Source of the DNA: Paenibacillus sp. 1001270B_150601_E10
Lineage (GTDB): Bacteria > Bacillota > Bacilli > Paenibacillales > Paenibacillaceae
DNA length: 64,000 nucleotides
Assembly: GCF_015558675.1 (NCBI RefSeq)
Contig: NZ_JADMOL010000005.1
Coordinates: 124,652-188,651, forward strand
Direction: 5' to 3'
Part shown: piece by piece, positions 48,055 through 56,836 of the stretch
Layout: every line of letters starts with the position of its first letter
Numbering within the stretch: the stretch's first letter is position 1
Notes under the pieces: generated by a model
Told to the model about the DNA's origin: nothing
Seen by the model: only the letters and a program-made list of their open reading frames with translations
Database searches by the model: none
Translations under genes and position numbers: made by a program

Positions 48055-48270
48055 ATGAGCAAGAAACATTTTAAGTAGAGCGCGAAGTTTTACCCAATAA
48101 TCCTTATATCGCTAAGGTGAGAGAAAAAATCCCTGACGTACACGGATGAATTATACGACTCTTCACCGATCAATATGTGCTCGTCATACATCCAGTTGGA
48201 AGCGTGCCGGATGTCCTTCTTGTAATGACGCGTCTCCTCTTTCATATAATTTCCATAGAGAATGAGAAAT
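48055..48270 (+). pseudogene. Second IS3/IS150-type OrfA, decayed
   Basis: Starts MSKKHF, then hits a stop after seven codons. Further pieces in shifted frames resemble OrfA of IS150-type elements (NPYIAKV, then LTYTDEL and FTDQYVL). Several stops and frameshifts make it non-functional. Confidence 0.55.
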
Positions 48271-48370
48271 TCAAAACATTTGCTCCTTTTCTTCACCCAT
48301 CGCATACAAATAATTTTCTTCGCTTCCATAATAGGCACGTAAGAAAGAAGATAAATTACAATTCAATAAA

Positions 48371-48785
48371 GATGCAGGCATGTACGTGTGCAAGGTCTGC
48401 CATATACGATTCAGAAAGCGCGAACAGAAAAAAAGGAGTTAACAATAACCAAAAGAATACCTCCTCACTCGATGTAGAGTATGTGAGGTGTCCGTTCAAA
48501 GAAGGATGCTATACCGAATGAGCAAAAAGCAAGTCCTACTCGGCAAGTATTTAAACCTGGTGAACACACGAAACAAATGTCGTTCCAAGAAAGCGAGTAC
48601 TTCAAAGCGAAGTCTAGAGAACAATACAAGATTGAAGCGCGAAGAACAGTGAACTCAAACACAAGCACGGGTATGACGTAGTATCATCTTCGGGTCTTGC
48701 TGACTTGCAATTACAAGGAGTAATGGCGAGCTTTACTGTGAACTTGAGAGAATATAGAAGCGATGAAGTAAGAAACAAGACATAA
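48371..48785 (+). pseudogene. IS1182-family transposase, 3' part, frameshifted
   Basis: Three frames are needed to follow it: KGVNNNQKNTSSLDVEYVRCPFKEGC (in part), then AKSKSYSASI, KPGEHTKQMSFQESEYFKAKS and finally NSELKHKHGYDVVSSSGL with LQLQGVMASFTVNL before the stop at 48783. The order and motifs match the C-terminal half of IS1182-type transposases. At least two frameshifts and stops show it is dead. Confidence 0.7.
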
Positions 48786-49192
48786 GACTCTGAATTTACA
48801 ACAAAAACCCCATCCCCTAATTTTGGAAAACAAAGGAAACCTTTTACTTTATGTTATTAGAATTTCGAGTTCTTCAGTGACCCCGTACAATACAGGAATC
48901 GTCTTTTTCTAGTGGCATAGAACCACAAGTCCTTTTTTACAACTGTCCTTGACCTGGGATCCAGTTCAAAGTTAGAATCCTTTTTATTTGTGCCCTGATT
49001 ATCATTCCCAATCCTGCATCCTATAAAAAATACCGCTGCAAGGAATCTGACATCATGCGACTTTTCTTAATCTCATCTAAAAAGTTGTAAAAATAGCTCT
49101 CTAGAGTCTTGAATTTCGTTCTTTTGCCATTTAAAGTGTTGATGAAGCCTGCAAAAATATCCATTTAATAACAGAATCAAAGGAGGAAGATT
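48786..49192. other. Intergenic region, probably IS end and DoxX promoter
   Basis: Continues from the IS1182 remnant (TTCAGTGACCCCG near 48880 is probably non-coding tail). No supported gene. The final part has AAAGGAGG just before the DoxX-family start. Confidence 0.4.
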
Positions 49193-49699
49193 ATGTTGAT
49201 TGAATTTTTAAGAAAGAATGTATGGGCTTCAGCACTGCTGCTTCTCATTCGCTTGTACTTGGGGTACACCTGGATCTCGGCCGGGATAAACAAGCTATCA
49301 GGTGAGAGCTTTAATGCCAGCGGATTCTTAAAGGGGGCTGTAGAAAAAGCAGCTGGCGACCGGCCAATCGTACAGGGATGGTGGGCTTCGTTCCTTGAGC
49401 ATGTAGCATTGCCAAATGCAAGCTTGTTCAGCGTGATGGTGCAGTGGGGAGAGATTCTTGTGGGAGTTGGACTTCTTGTAGGATGTTTAACAAGAACCGC
49501 TGTCTTTTTCGGAATCGTCATGAACATGTCTTTCCTGCTAAGCGGCTCCATCAGCATGAACCCCATCATGATTATTTTGTCTATGTTCATCCTCGTGGCC
49601 TACACGAATGCCGGCCGCTTCGGATTGGATTACTTCTTGATTCATAAGCTTAAACTAGGCAAAAGTCAGTCATCTCAAAATGCAGCATCCTCGACCTAA
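49193..49699 (+). CDS. DoxX family membrane protein
   Basis: A 168-residue protein with four membrane helices, of the DoxX/SURF4-like family, some members of which act as the small subunit of thiosulfate:quinone oxidoreductase or in redox-stress defence. The family pattern is visible: LLIRLYLGYTWISAGINKL near the N-terminus and VQWGEILVGVGLLVGCLTR before the last helices. AAAGGAGG precedes the ATG. No thiosulfate-oxidation partner is nearby, so the role is undetermined. It is monocistronic and lies at the edge of the IS patch. Confidence 0.85.
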   Translation: MLIEFLRKNVWASALLLLIRLYLGYTWISAGINKLSGESFNASGFLKGAVEKAAGDRPIVQGWWASFLEHVALPNASLFSVMVQWGEILVGVGLLVGCLTRTAVFFGIVMNMSFLLSGSISMNPIMIILSMFILVAYTNAGRFGLDYFLIHKLKLGKSQSSQNAASST

Positions 49700-49724
49700 C
49701 ATCCACCACGTGCTATAAACACAA

Positions 49725-49760
49725 AGAAGGCCTTCGGCTGAACCGAAGACCCCATCTCAC
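49725..49760. terminator. Possible terminator between DoxX and the DeoR operon
   Basis: CTTCGG and CCGAAG form a short hairpin around CTGAA (about 49733-49750). T-runs on both sides are poor, so this is uncertain. Confidence 0.35.
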
Positions 49761-49906
49761 AACGCATACACCATGCTTGCATAAAAGGCGAGCAATCCTA
49801 AGCTTCATCCACACCCTACCTTAATCACCTTATACGAGACTCGTGACGGACTAATAGTTTAAACGTTTTAATTGTTCAGGCTTCATTAAAACGAATCTAT
49901 ATGGTG

Positions 49907-50737
49907 CTAGTGCGCTGCATATTGGCCATTCGGAGCAGCACTGGGATGAATATCGCCTGCCACCATCCACGTAATCCCCTTAAGCTCAAGCTCTTGGCCC
50001 CATGAAGGAGGGTAAGGGTGGTCGCATACAACCACATCAATCTTCTCCATTGGCGCAATATGACAGAATGCCTGAATGCCCATTTTACTATAGTCGGCGA
50101 GTACGATGACTTCCTTGGCACTTGAGGTAGCCGTCCTAGAGATCACAGAATCGTTCATATCATAATCGCTAATTCCTGTCACAATGGACACACCCCCTAC
50201 CGAGATGAATGCTTTGTCCACGTAAAAATGACCGAGCATATCAAGACAAAGATGCCCGCTTACGGACTGCTGATCAGGCGAAATTTCTCCGCCCAGAATA
50301 ATGATGCGGCCGCTGAACAGCCCTTGAGACAAGGAGTCGCGAAGAAGGCTCGCAACCGTAAGAGAGTTCGTAAGGACTGTTATACGCTTTCGTCCCTTCA
50401 AGGCTTTAGCCAGCTCATGTATCGTTGTGCCGGTATCCATATAGATGGTGTTGCCATCTTGAATAAGCGCTGCCGCGCATCGACCAATCTTTTGCTTAGC
50501 CTCATGATGGAGAACCTGCCGTTGCTGATACGGCGGTTCTCCTGTCTCATATTGGACCTTTACTGCGCCGCCATATACGCGCCGAAGACGCTTCTCTTCC
50601 TCTAAAACGGCAAGATCCCGTCTAATCGTCTCGTTTGACACCTGAAGCTCCTTCGCGAGCTGAACGACTCGCACCTTGCCTCCACCATCGAGCTGCTCCA
50701 GAATATATTGCTTGCGCTCTTCTGACAATAAAGACAC
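49907..50737 (-). CDS. DeoR family transcriptional regulator
   Basis: A 276-residue DeoR/GlpR-type regulator. The helix-turn-helix (about 20-57; VVQLAKELQVSNETIRRDLAVLEEE, in part) and the following RVYGGA box are diagnostic. The DeoRC effector domain (about 75-235) has IYMDTGTTIHELAKAL, and ADYSKMG near its end, which bind phosphorylated sugars. The start is GTG, with GAGGAG 6 nt upstream. It lies 18 bp after the LamG-metallophosphoesterase gene, so it is the last gene of that operon and probably its regulator (inference). Confidence 0.93.
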   Translation of the reverse strand: MSLLSEERKQYILEQLDGGGKVRVVQLAKELQVSNETIRRDLAVLEEEKRLRRVYGGAVKVQYETGEPPYQQRQVLHHEAKQKIGRCAAALIQDGNTIYMDTGTTIHELAKALKGRKRITVLTNSLTVASLLRDSLSQGLFSGRIIILGGEISPDQQSVSGHLCLDMLGHFYVDKAFISVGGVSIVTGISDYDMNDSVISRTATSSAKEVIVLADYSKMGIQAFCHIAPMEKIDVVVCDHPYPPSWGQELELKGITWMVAGDIHPSAAPNGQYAAH

Positions 50738-50755
50738 GCTTCACTCCTCATTTCT

Positions 50756-52522
50756 TCATGTAATAAAAGACGACATCCGCCCAAAGCGTTCCTTGAAGGA
50801 AAACGGAAGCGTAAAGGCATGATCCTCTCCGGTTAAAAAGCGATAGTCCGGGTAATGAAGCTCCTGATATTCAGCTAGTTGCTCTACCCAAGGCGAATAC
50901 GTACGGAATCGAATCTGATTCGCTTCTTCATCGAACTCTGCCAGCCTAAGCCACCCGTTGCCTCCGTGGTAGCTGTCCTGATAATTGATGAGGAGTTGAA
51001 TGACATCAAGATCATTCGCATTGCTCCTTACCTGATGCCCTGCTCCATCATAGTGGCCATTAACCGTCATAAATACTTGATCGTAAGGGAATATCAGCTG
51101 TTCCCAGATGATCCTTCCCTTTACGGACTCCTCTAAGGCTTGCATACCATTTTTGAATACAATATCGTGGGAAATAATGATCGTAGGATGCTGGCGATGC
51201 TGCCTTAACACCTCAGTACACCATGCCAAATCCTGCTCCAAATGCTTCATATCGACCATCAGCCACAGATACAAGTAGCTGCCTGCTTGAACAATGCCAT
51301 AGGAGCTATAGCTGGAAGGAGAAAAATCCCCCATGTAAGACTTCCCCTTGAAACGATGCGGCCCAAAATAGGCGAGATACGTATCCGCCTCATCATAGTC
51401 ATGATTGCCAGCCGTCATGAGGTAAGGAATATGGTGATGATCCAGCTTGGAGATAGCAAGTGATGCACGCTTCCATTCGTCCTCTGCATCGCTGTGGTCG
51501 ACTACATCACCTAGAAACACCGTCATCGCAATGTTCTGATCATGAGAAGAGCGTTTAATCCATTCAACCTGCGCATGGAACATATGCGGATTCAAATAGA
51601 CCAACTTCTGCGGATCTGGGACAAAGGCAAAGTGGTAGCAGCTAGGCTTCCGCAGCGCAACTGTCCCCTCATAATCTCCCTGCAAGCGCACTAACGGCTT
51701 CCTATTCGCGAGCCATTCAGATGGAGGAAGGGGCCTGTTCGCAATTCGAATCTCACTGAGCTTGCCAGAAAATAGCGTATCAAGTCGCCCCTGCCATTCC
51801 GATGCCCCTACGTTCCAGCCCTTTCCCTCAACAGCCGCTAGGCCTTGAAGATTGCGATGAAGGCAGCTGAAGTCGCAAATTCCGTTAACATAAAGCAAGG
51901 TTTCCTGCGTATCGTTAACGATCACGACATGATGCCATTCCTTTTCCTTCAAGTACCGAGACCAGCTTGTTGACGATGCCGTCCCAGAGTCAGGATGATA
52001 GACCCACTGGTACTCCATACAATTCGATACGGACAACGTAGCGAGCAGTTCCCGCTCTCCGTCACGGCCAAGCTCTGCCCCACTCCCCTGCCTGGTCAGC
52101 ACACCCATCCAGCTATGCTTGTCTTCGTCGAAAGGGTGCGGAAGCTGTACGACGGCTTCGATCGTATACCCTTGTGTAAACGTCATCGTGTTTAGCGGTG
52201 CTTCTGCGACAGTCCGAAAATAGCACTTATTCGCCTCATCACCATCATGGCGGAAGGCAAGCACCTCGCCCTGTTCAGGGTCCTGCTCCCATTGCAAGCA
52301 GGCGAGCGAGGACCCTCGTTCCTTATCACCGCTAGGCAGAATGCGAACAGACTCAAGCTCATTGCCATTGCCGCTTAGATCCTTAATCCGCATGTTCCAC
52401 TCTTCCAATGAGCCGGCAAGCACCTGATCCGATCGAAATCTCCAGTGGGCAGCGACAGCGGATTGAGCACTCCGCTTCAGTTCCTCTTCACTTTCTGTTT
52501 GAAGCCCTGCATCGCGATTCAT
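50756..52522 (-). CDS. LamG-like domain fused to a metallophosphoesterase
   Basis: A 588-residue protein. Residues about 30-285 form a concanavalin-A/LamG-like beta-sandwich (SWMGVLTRQGSG, LFSGKLSEIRIANRPL). Residues about 295-560 form a calcineurin-type phosphoesterase with TVFLGDVVDHSD, MTAGNHDYDE, IIISHDIVF and VNGHYDGAGH. LamG fusions are normally secreted, but no signal peptide is present here; the N-terminus is charged. The ATG overlaps the stop of the upstream HAD gene by 4 nt, so the genes are coupled. The substrate is unknown. Confidence 0.85.
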   Translation of the reverse strand: MNRDAGLQTESEEELKRSAQSAVAAHWRFRSDQVLAGSLEEWNMRIKDLSGNGNELESVRILPSGDKERGSSLACLQWEQDPEQGEVLAFRHDGDEANKCYFRTVAEAPLNTMTFTQGYTIEAVVQLPHPFDEDKHSWMGVLTRQGSGAELGRDGERELLATLSVSNCMEYQWVYHPDSGTASSTSWSRYLKEKEWHHVVIVNDTQETLLYVNGICDFSCLHRNLQGLAAVEGKGWNVGASEWQGRLDTLFSGKLSEIRIANRPLPPSEWLANRKPLVRLQGDYEGTVALRKPSCYHFAFVPDPQKLVYLNPHMFHAQVEWIKRSSHDQNIAMTVFLGDVVDHSDAEDEWKRASLAISKLDHHHIPYLMTAGNHDYDEADTYLAYFGPHRFKGKSYMGDFSPSSYSSYGIVQAGSYLYLWLMVDMKHLEQDLAWCTEVLRQHRQHPTIIISHDIVFKNGMQALEESVKGRIIWEQLIFPYDQVFMTVNGHYDGAGHQVRSNANDLDVIQLLINYQDSYHGGNGWLRLAEFDEEANQIRFRTYSPWVEQLAEYQELHYPDYRFLTGEDHAFTLPFSFKERFGRMSSFIT

Positions 52523-53064
52523 TGGCGAGCCTCCTCAAGTTCTGCCATAAACCACTCTTTTGCCTCAAGCCAGTTGTTTACGCGCACAAATTCAGTCTCG
52601 TACACATTGCGAGGCGCTGAAAACAGTACGCCTTTGCCCTTAAAGGCACGAAGCTGCCTGATATTATCGTCAACCATGTAGTCGGCGCGGATAATGCTCT
52701 TATCCCCGCAGAACACGAAGTTCATCTCATCTAAAAAATCAAAGTGCTCGAGCAGCCACTCATACTTGGCATGAAAGGAAGCCGGGACCTCCATTGCGGC
52801 TGTCGTAATAAAGATCTCATAGTGCTCGCTAAGCTCTCGCAGCACCTCTTGACTATGCTCCATCACTTTAATGTTGCGAAAGAAATCTTCGCGCTCGTAG
52901 TAGCTTTCAATCGCCACTTGAGCTTCTGGACGTGCTTCGAGGAGCGACCTCCCTTCAAGCTCTCCGATGCACAACTCGTCCTTATAGTCACGGTTATACC
53001 ACTCCACATGTGTAGCAAGCGTGTCTGCAATGACTTCATCCATATCAATGGCTATACGTTTCAT
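52519..53064 (-). CDS. 5'(3')-deoxyribonucleotidase-like HAD phosphatase
   Basis: A 181-residue HAD-superfamily enzyme of the NT5C type. Motif I is IDMDEVIAD (nucleophile D and general acid D), motif II is the Thr/Ser region FITTAAME, and motif III/IV the acid cluster FCGDKSIIRADYMVDDN. Relatives dephosphorylate deoxyribonucleoside monophosphates, but sugar phosphates are also possible. GGGAGG lies upstream of the ATG. It is the first gene of a three-gene operon with the LamG-phosphoesterase and DeoR. Confidence 0.85.
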   Translation of the reverse strand: MKRIAIDMDEVIADTLATHVEWYNRDYKDELCIGELEGRSLLEARPEAQVAIESYYEREDFFRNIKVMEHSQEVLRELSEHYEIFITTAAMEVPASFHAKYEWLLEHFDFLDEMNFVFCGDKSIIRADYMVDDNIRQLRAFKGKGVLFSAPRNVYETEFVRVNNWLEAKEWFMAELEEARQ

Positions 53065-53364
53065 TAATCGAATCCTCCCAAAGACGTCATGATCCTATCA
53101 AGCATCATCAAGCAACAAAGCAATAAATTCACGCATAACCAAAACGGATACCACAATCGTAAAGGATCTATGTTAGCTTCATTTAAAGCGCCTATTAAAG
53201 ATTTGTAAATGAAATCTCCATTATCGAAGCCATGAGCGCAACTATGGGGAGTCCTTTAATCTGCTTTAGTCATTCGCAATCGCGATTACAAGCTAGGTTA
53301 TATCAACAAATGGAATGCTGGGCCCGTCTCATACCGAACATTTGCAGTTCCATATCGTAAAAAA
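53065..53364. other. Intergenic region, no gene seen
   Basis: The spacer upstream of the HAD operon (minus strand) must contain its promoter. The palindrome AATCGCGATT lies near 53280. No open frame is supported. Confidence 0.4.
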
Positions 53365-53400
53365 AGCACCGTTTCTACCCACGGGTAAAAACGATGCTTC
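53361..53400 (-). terminator. Rho-independent terminator of the MarR-MFS operon
   Basis: AGCACCGTTTCTACCC (53365-53380) pairs with GGGTAAAAACGATGCT (53383-53398), with T after it on the minus strand. It may also act on plus-strand transcripts. Confidence 0.85.
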
Positions 53401-53443
53401 TTTCTTTATAGGCTTCTAAGCCTATATCTTGTATTTAGAGTGC

Positions 53444-55099
53444 TTACGCTTTATTCAAAGCCGGATCTGCTGCAAGTCCTTCACTGTACGCTGCTTGCTG
53501 AGCTTCCTTCTCTTTGCCTTCCTCGCTCACTTCCATTTTATTCGAAGTTCGAAGCGGTATCTCGCGAAGGAAAAGAACAAGCACGAGTGCAACGACGAGC
53601 AATGCTGCGCCGGATAGGAACACTGTCGTCAATGAAGAGCTGAGCGCATCGCGCAGCAATTCGACGACTTGGTTGAACACAGGCTGGAGCGCATCAGGAA
53701 GCGATTGCTGGACCTGTTCAAGCTTCGGCTGGTCAAGCAGCGCTTGAGGCCCGCTTAAAAATTGGAATTTCTCCGCCGTCGCAGGGTCAAGCTTACTCAT
53801 ATCCATGGCGCCGCCATTAGCAGCCATTTTGTCTGCGATGTTGTTCTTTAGGCTTGTTGCCATGATGGTACCCATAACAGAGATCCCGATCGTACCCCCG
53901 AGGCTGCGGAACAGCTGCGAGGATGCGGTAGCAACACCAAGATCCGTAGGCTTCACTGCATTCTGTACGGTAAGCGAGAAGACCGGCATGCCAAGTCCCA
54001 GGCCAAGACCAAAGACGATCATGCTGGCTACCGCCATGCCAATGCTGTTCATGAAGGCCATCATGACCATACCTGCAATCATAACCGGCATCCCAAGCAG
54101 CGCATAGCGCTTGTATTTGCCTGTCTTTGTAATCCATTTACCGGTAAAGGCACTAATGACGACCATTGCAATCGACATCGGCATCGTGACATAGCCGGAG
54201 TAAGTTGGCGATATCCCTTTAACCCCTTGCACGAAGAACGGCAAGTAAATGAGTGCCCCCATCATGCCAGCGTTCATAATGAATCCAATAAGATTAGACA
54301 GTGTGACGATATCATTGCGGAACAGCGACATCGGCAGAACGGGGCTCTTGACTCTCAGTTCGACGAATACGAATAAGATCAAGAAGAGCACCGCTGCGCC
54401 GAACAAGCTAATCACTTCAATAGAATCCCATGGATACGTTGTGCCTGCCCATGAGAAGCCAAGCAGCAATGGAACGATCGACAGTGTCAGGAAGATCGAG
54501 CCCCAATAGTCAATGGACTCGGACTCCCGGCGCGCCGTCTTAGGAAACATCGTTAAGATCATAATAAAAGCGACGATTCCGATCGGCAGGAAGATCCAGA
54601 ATACCCATTTCCAGCTCATATGATCGACGATAAAGCCACCGAGTGCAGGACCGATGACACTCGAGAAGCCAAATACCGCCATCATGACTCCCGTCCACTT
54701 CCCGCGTTCACGAGGTGCGAACAAGTCACCAACAGCTGTGAAGGCGGAGGACATAATAACCCCTGCCCCGAGGCCTTGAATCCCCCGATAAGCAATCAGC
54801 TGAAAAATATCTTTTGAAAAACCGGATAAAAATGCACCGATAATAAATAGGACGATACCCGTTAATATAAAAGGCTTGCGCCCGTAAATGTCTGACAGCT
54901 TGCCGACAAGCACGGTTGCAATAGTAGATGTCAGCATATAAATGGTGACAACCCACGTATAATGGTCCATCCCGCCCAATATAGCGATAATCCTTGGCAT
55001 GGCTGTACTTACGATGGTCTGATTAATGGATGAAAAGAACATCGCTGCGATTATCGCCATCATCACTGTAACCTTGCGCTTGTGTGATAAATGTTCCAA
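53444..55099 (-). CDS. Multidrug efflux MFS transporter (DHA2/EmrB type)
   Basis: A 551-residue proton-driven exporter with about fourteen helices. MFS motifs are visible: the loop 2-3 signature GKLSDIYGRKP, the helix 4 charge in YRGIQGLGAGVIM, and GPALGGFIVDHMSWKWVFWI in helix 5-6, typical of EmrB/QacA. The long loop near residue 440-490 lies outside the membrane. The start is TTG, preceded by AAGGAGG. The MarR gene ends only 6 bp upstream, and its last codons form part of this ribosome site. Confidence 0.93.
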   Translation of the reverse strand: MEHLSHKRKVTVMMAIIAAMFFSSINQTIVSTAMPRIIAILGGMDHYTWVVTIYMLTSTIATVLVGKLSDIYGRKPFILTGIVLFIIGAFLSGFSKDIFQLIAYRGIQGLGAGVIMSSAFTAVGDLFAPRERGKWTGVMMAVFGFSSVIGPALGGFIVDHMSWKWVFWIFLPIGIVAFIMILTMFPKTARRESESIDYWGSIFLTLSIVPLLLGFSWAGTTYPWDSIEVISLFGAAVLFLILFVFVELRVKSPVLPMSLFRNDIVTLSNLIGFIMNAGMMGALIYLPFFVQGVKGISPTYSGYVTMPMSIAMVVISAFTGKWITKTGKYKRYALLGMPVMIAGMVMMAFMNSIGMAVASMIVFGLGLGLGMPVFSLTVQNAVKPTDLGVATASSQLFRSLGGTIGISVMGTIMATSLKNNIADKMAANGGAMDMSKLDPATAEKFQFLSGPQALLDQPKLEQVQQSLPDALQPVFNQVVELLRDALSSSLTTVFLSGAALLVVALVLVLFLREIPLRTSNKMEVSEEGKEKEAQQAAYSEGLAADPALNKA

Positions 55100-55105
55100 A
55101 ACTCT

Positions 55106-55546
55106 CTACTCCTCCTTGATTTGATCCAGCCTATTCAGCATCTCCGTAAAGATCCGCTGCAAATGCTCTATGTCTTCTTGTGATAGAGTGCCGAATAAGG
55201 CTATTAAAGTTTCTCTCTGCTTCTCTGCAAGCTTATCGATATAACCGTTGCCCTCATCTGTGATCTCTAGCAGCACAGCGCGCCGATCTGTAGAAATACG
55301 TGTACGCACGACTAAGCCGCGGTCCATCAGCTTATCCGCCATTCCTGTAATGGCGCCTGCGGTGACACCAAGCTTCTCTGCCAGCTCATTGATCTGAGTT
55401 GAGCCCTGCTTGCGGAGAATACAGAGTAGGCGGAACTGGTTCATTGACATCTCCTCGCCCACCCGACGATTCCATTCCTGCGTTGAACGCTTTACGAGCT
55501 TCTTGAACAGTACTGGAAGTTCGAGCAGCATCGGATGTTCTGACAT
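55106..55546 (-). CDS. MarR family transcriptional regulator
   Basis: A 146-residue winged-helix repressor. The DNA-binding core (about 50-105) has GSTQINELAEKLGVTAGAITGMADKL (in part) followed by the wing with STDRRAVLLEITDEG. Such proteins respond to phenolic or antibiotic-like ligands and control efflux pumps. It is directly upstream of, and co-transcribed with, the MFS exporter. A long dyad in its promoter region is the probable operator. Confidence 0.93.
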   Translation of the reverse strand: MSEHPMLLELPVLFKKLVKRSTQEWNRRVGEEMSMNQFRLLCILRKQGSTQINELAEKLGVTAGAITGMADKLMDRGLVVRTRISTDRRAVLLEITDEGNGYIDKLAEKQRETLIALFGTLSQEDIEHLQRIFTEMLNRLDQIKEE

Positions 55547-55573
55547 GATTACCGTCCCCTTGAACTGTTATAT

Positions 55574-55604
55574 TGTTTAATAATTTACTACTAAATAATA
55601 AACA
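55574..55604. promoter_or_regulatory. Operator-like dyad upstream of the marR gene
   Basis: TGTTTA (55574-55579) and TAAACA (55599-55604) flank further mirrored A/T sequence (AATTTA and TAAAT around CTAC). It lies about 30 nt before the marR start, where the repressor would be expected to bind. Confidence 0.5.
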
Positions 55605-55753
55605 CTTTAATGAAGTTTTGCAACACCTTATATAGAAATTTTTACACATAAAATTTGTGACATTATACACAGAAGCCGGCCCAAAGGACCGGCTCCTATA
55701 GCATATTTAGATCATTTAGAGTGTTAACTTTTTATAACATTTACCAACTAGTC

Positions 55754-56575
55754 CTAACCAGTCTGCTCATCGAAGCGATACTCTGTTAGACGGCCGCATT
55801 CCACAAATCCAATACGCTGGTATGCCTTATTCGAAGATGCATAGTTCGCATCCGCATACAGCATTGGCGTACAGCCTTTCTCTATAAAGGCTTTGCTGAG
55901 GCCTCCTACAAGGGCTCCCGCATATTGTTTGCCGCGGTGATTCGGATCGGTAAAGACCATATTAATGCGCACATGACGCGGCGAACGATGCGTTGCTGCT
56001 GCTAAAGAGACCACCTGCCCATCCACCTCCCACACATGGAGATTGCCAGTTGGGATCATGGCCTGCACACGCGGCCGCACATCCTCGAGCTGTACCTTAT
56101 GATTCATGGCCTCATCATTTAATCCTACCAGGAATCGCGCAATGACCTCTTCGTCTCCTTCAGCCGCAGTCCTTCGATGTCCACGTACACCAACCGGCTC
56201 GCTTACAAGAGGACAATGATACGCTTGAAGCTCCATGCGAATGGTTGGAGTCAGATGATGCTCCCTCGCATATTGCTCAACAAACCCACTTATTAGGCTT
56301 GAATCCCCTGTTACACCTGGCAATCGCGACTCATAAGGATATGCGACAAGCTCGTTAATCAGCTTCTCATTACGCTCAGGCATTAGTCCCGATTGCAGAT
56401 ACAGCCAAGCGAAATATCCCGGCGTCTGTCCAAGCAGAAGATCTCCTTCCCTAGTGTGAACGCAAAGCGCATCCTCACCTTTTAAGATCGCATATAGAAC
56501 GTTGTACTGTGCCTCCACATCCCGAAAAGACGGATGATCAATCACATTGAGAGATGAACGGCTCGTGAACAGCAT
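55754..56575 (-). CDS. GNAT family N-acetyltransferase
   Basis: A 273-residue protein with an acetyl-CoA-dependent GNAT domain in its C-terminal half (about 165-265). The acetyl-CoA-binding loop is in VFTDPNHRGKQYAGALVGGL, followed by the usual ADANYASSNKAYQRIGFVE. The N-terminal ~130 residues belong to the same protein but are not assigned; similar layouts occur in FR47-type and Eis-like acyltransferases. GGGGAGAG precedes the ATG. A hairpin without a T-run (AGCCGG/CCGGCT near 55675) lies downstream. The substrate is unknown. Confidence 0.85.
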   Translation of the reverse strand: MLFTSRSSLNVIDHPSFRDVEAQYNVLYAILKGEDALCVHTREGDLLLGQTPGYFAWLYLQSGLMPERNEKLINELVAYPYESRLPGVTGDSSLISGFVEQYAREHHLTPTIRMELQAYHCPLVSEPVGVRGHRRTAAEGDEEVIARFLVGLNDEAMNHKVQLEDVRPRVQAMIPTGNLHVWEVDGQVVSLAAATHRSPRHVRINMVFTDPNHRGKQYAGALVGGLSKAFIEKGCTPMLYADANYASSNKAYQRIGFVECGRLTEYRFDEQTG

Positions 56576-56836
56576 GGGACTCTCCCCTTTCTAAAGCATC
56601 AAGTAATATCCATATAATCCCTGACATTATACATGGTCGGCTTACTCATGTATAGAGAAGTTTATTGATGGACTTCACATTATTTGCTAAGGTCAAGGGA
56701 GAAAGTATCCTAAAGGCGTACATTTATGAGTAAGGATATGATTAGCAAGAGACCAGGGGAAACCAAGTAGCTGCCAGGCTCCGTCTAACATTTATGAATA
56801 TCATCCTTTTTCATTATTAGGAGGGAGAACATAAGC

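Noticed and set aside
48090-48668. Short frames on both strands around 48.1-48.7 kb
   Set aside because: They are explained by the decayed IS3 and IS1182 transposases read in wrong frames or on the wrong strand.
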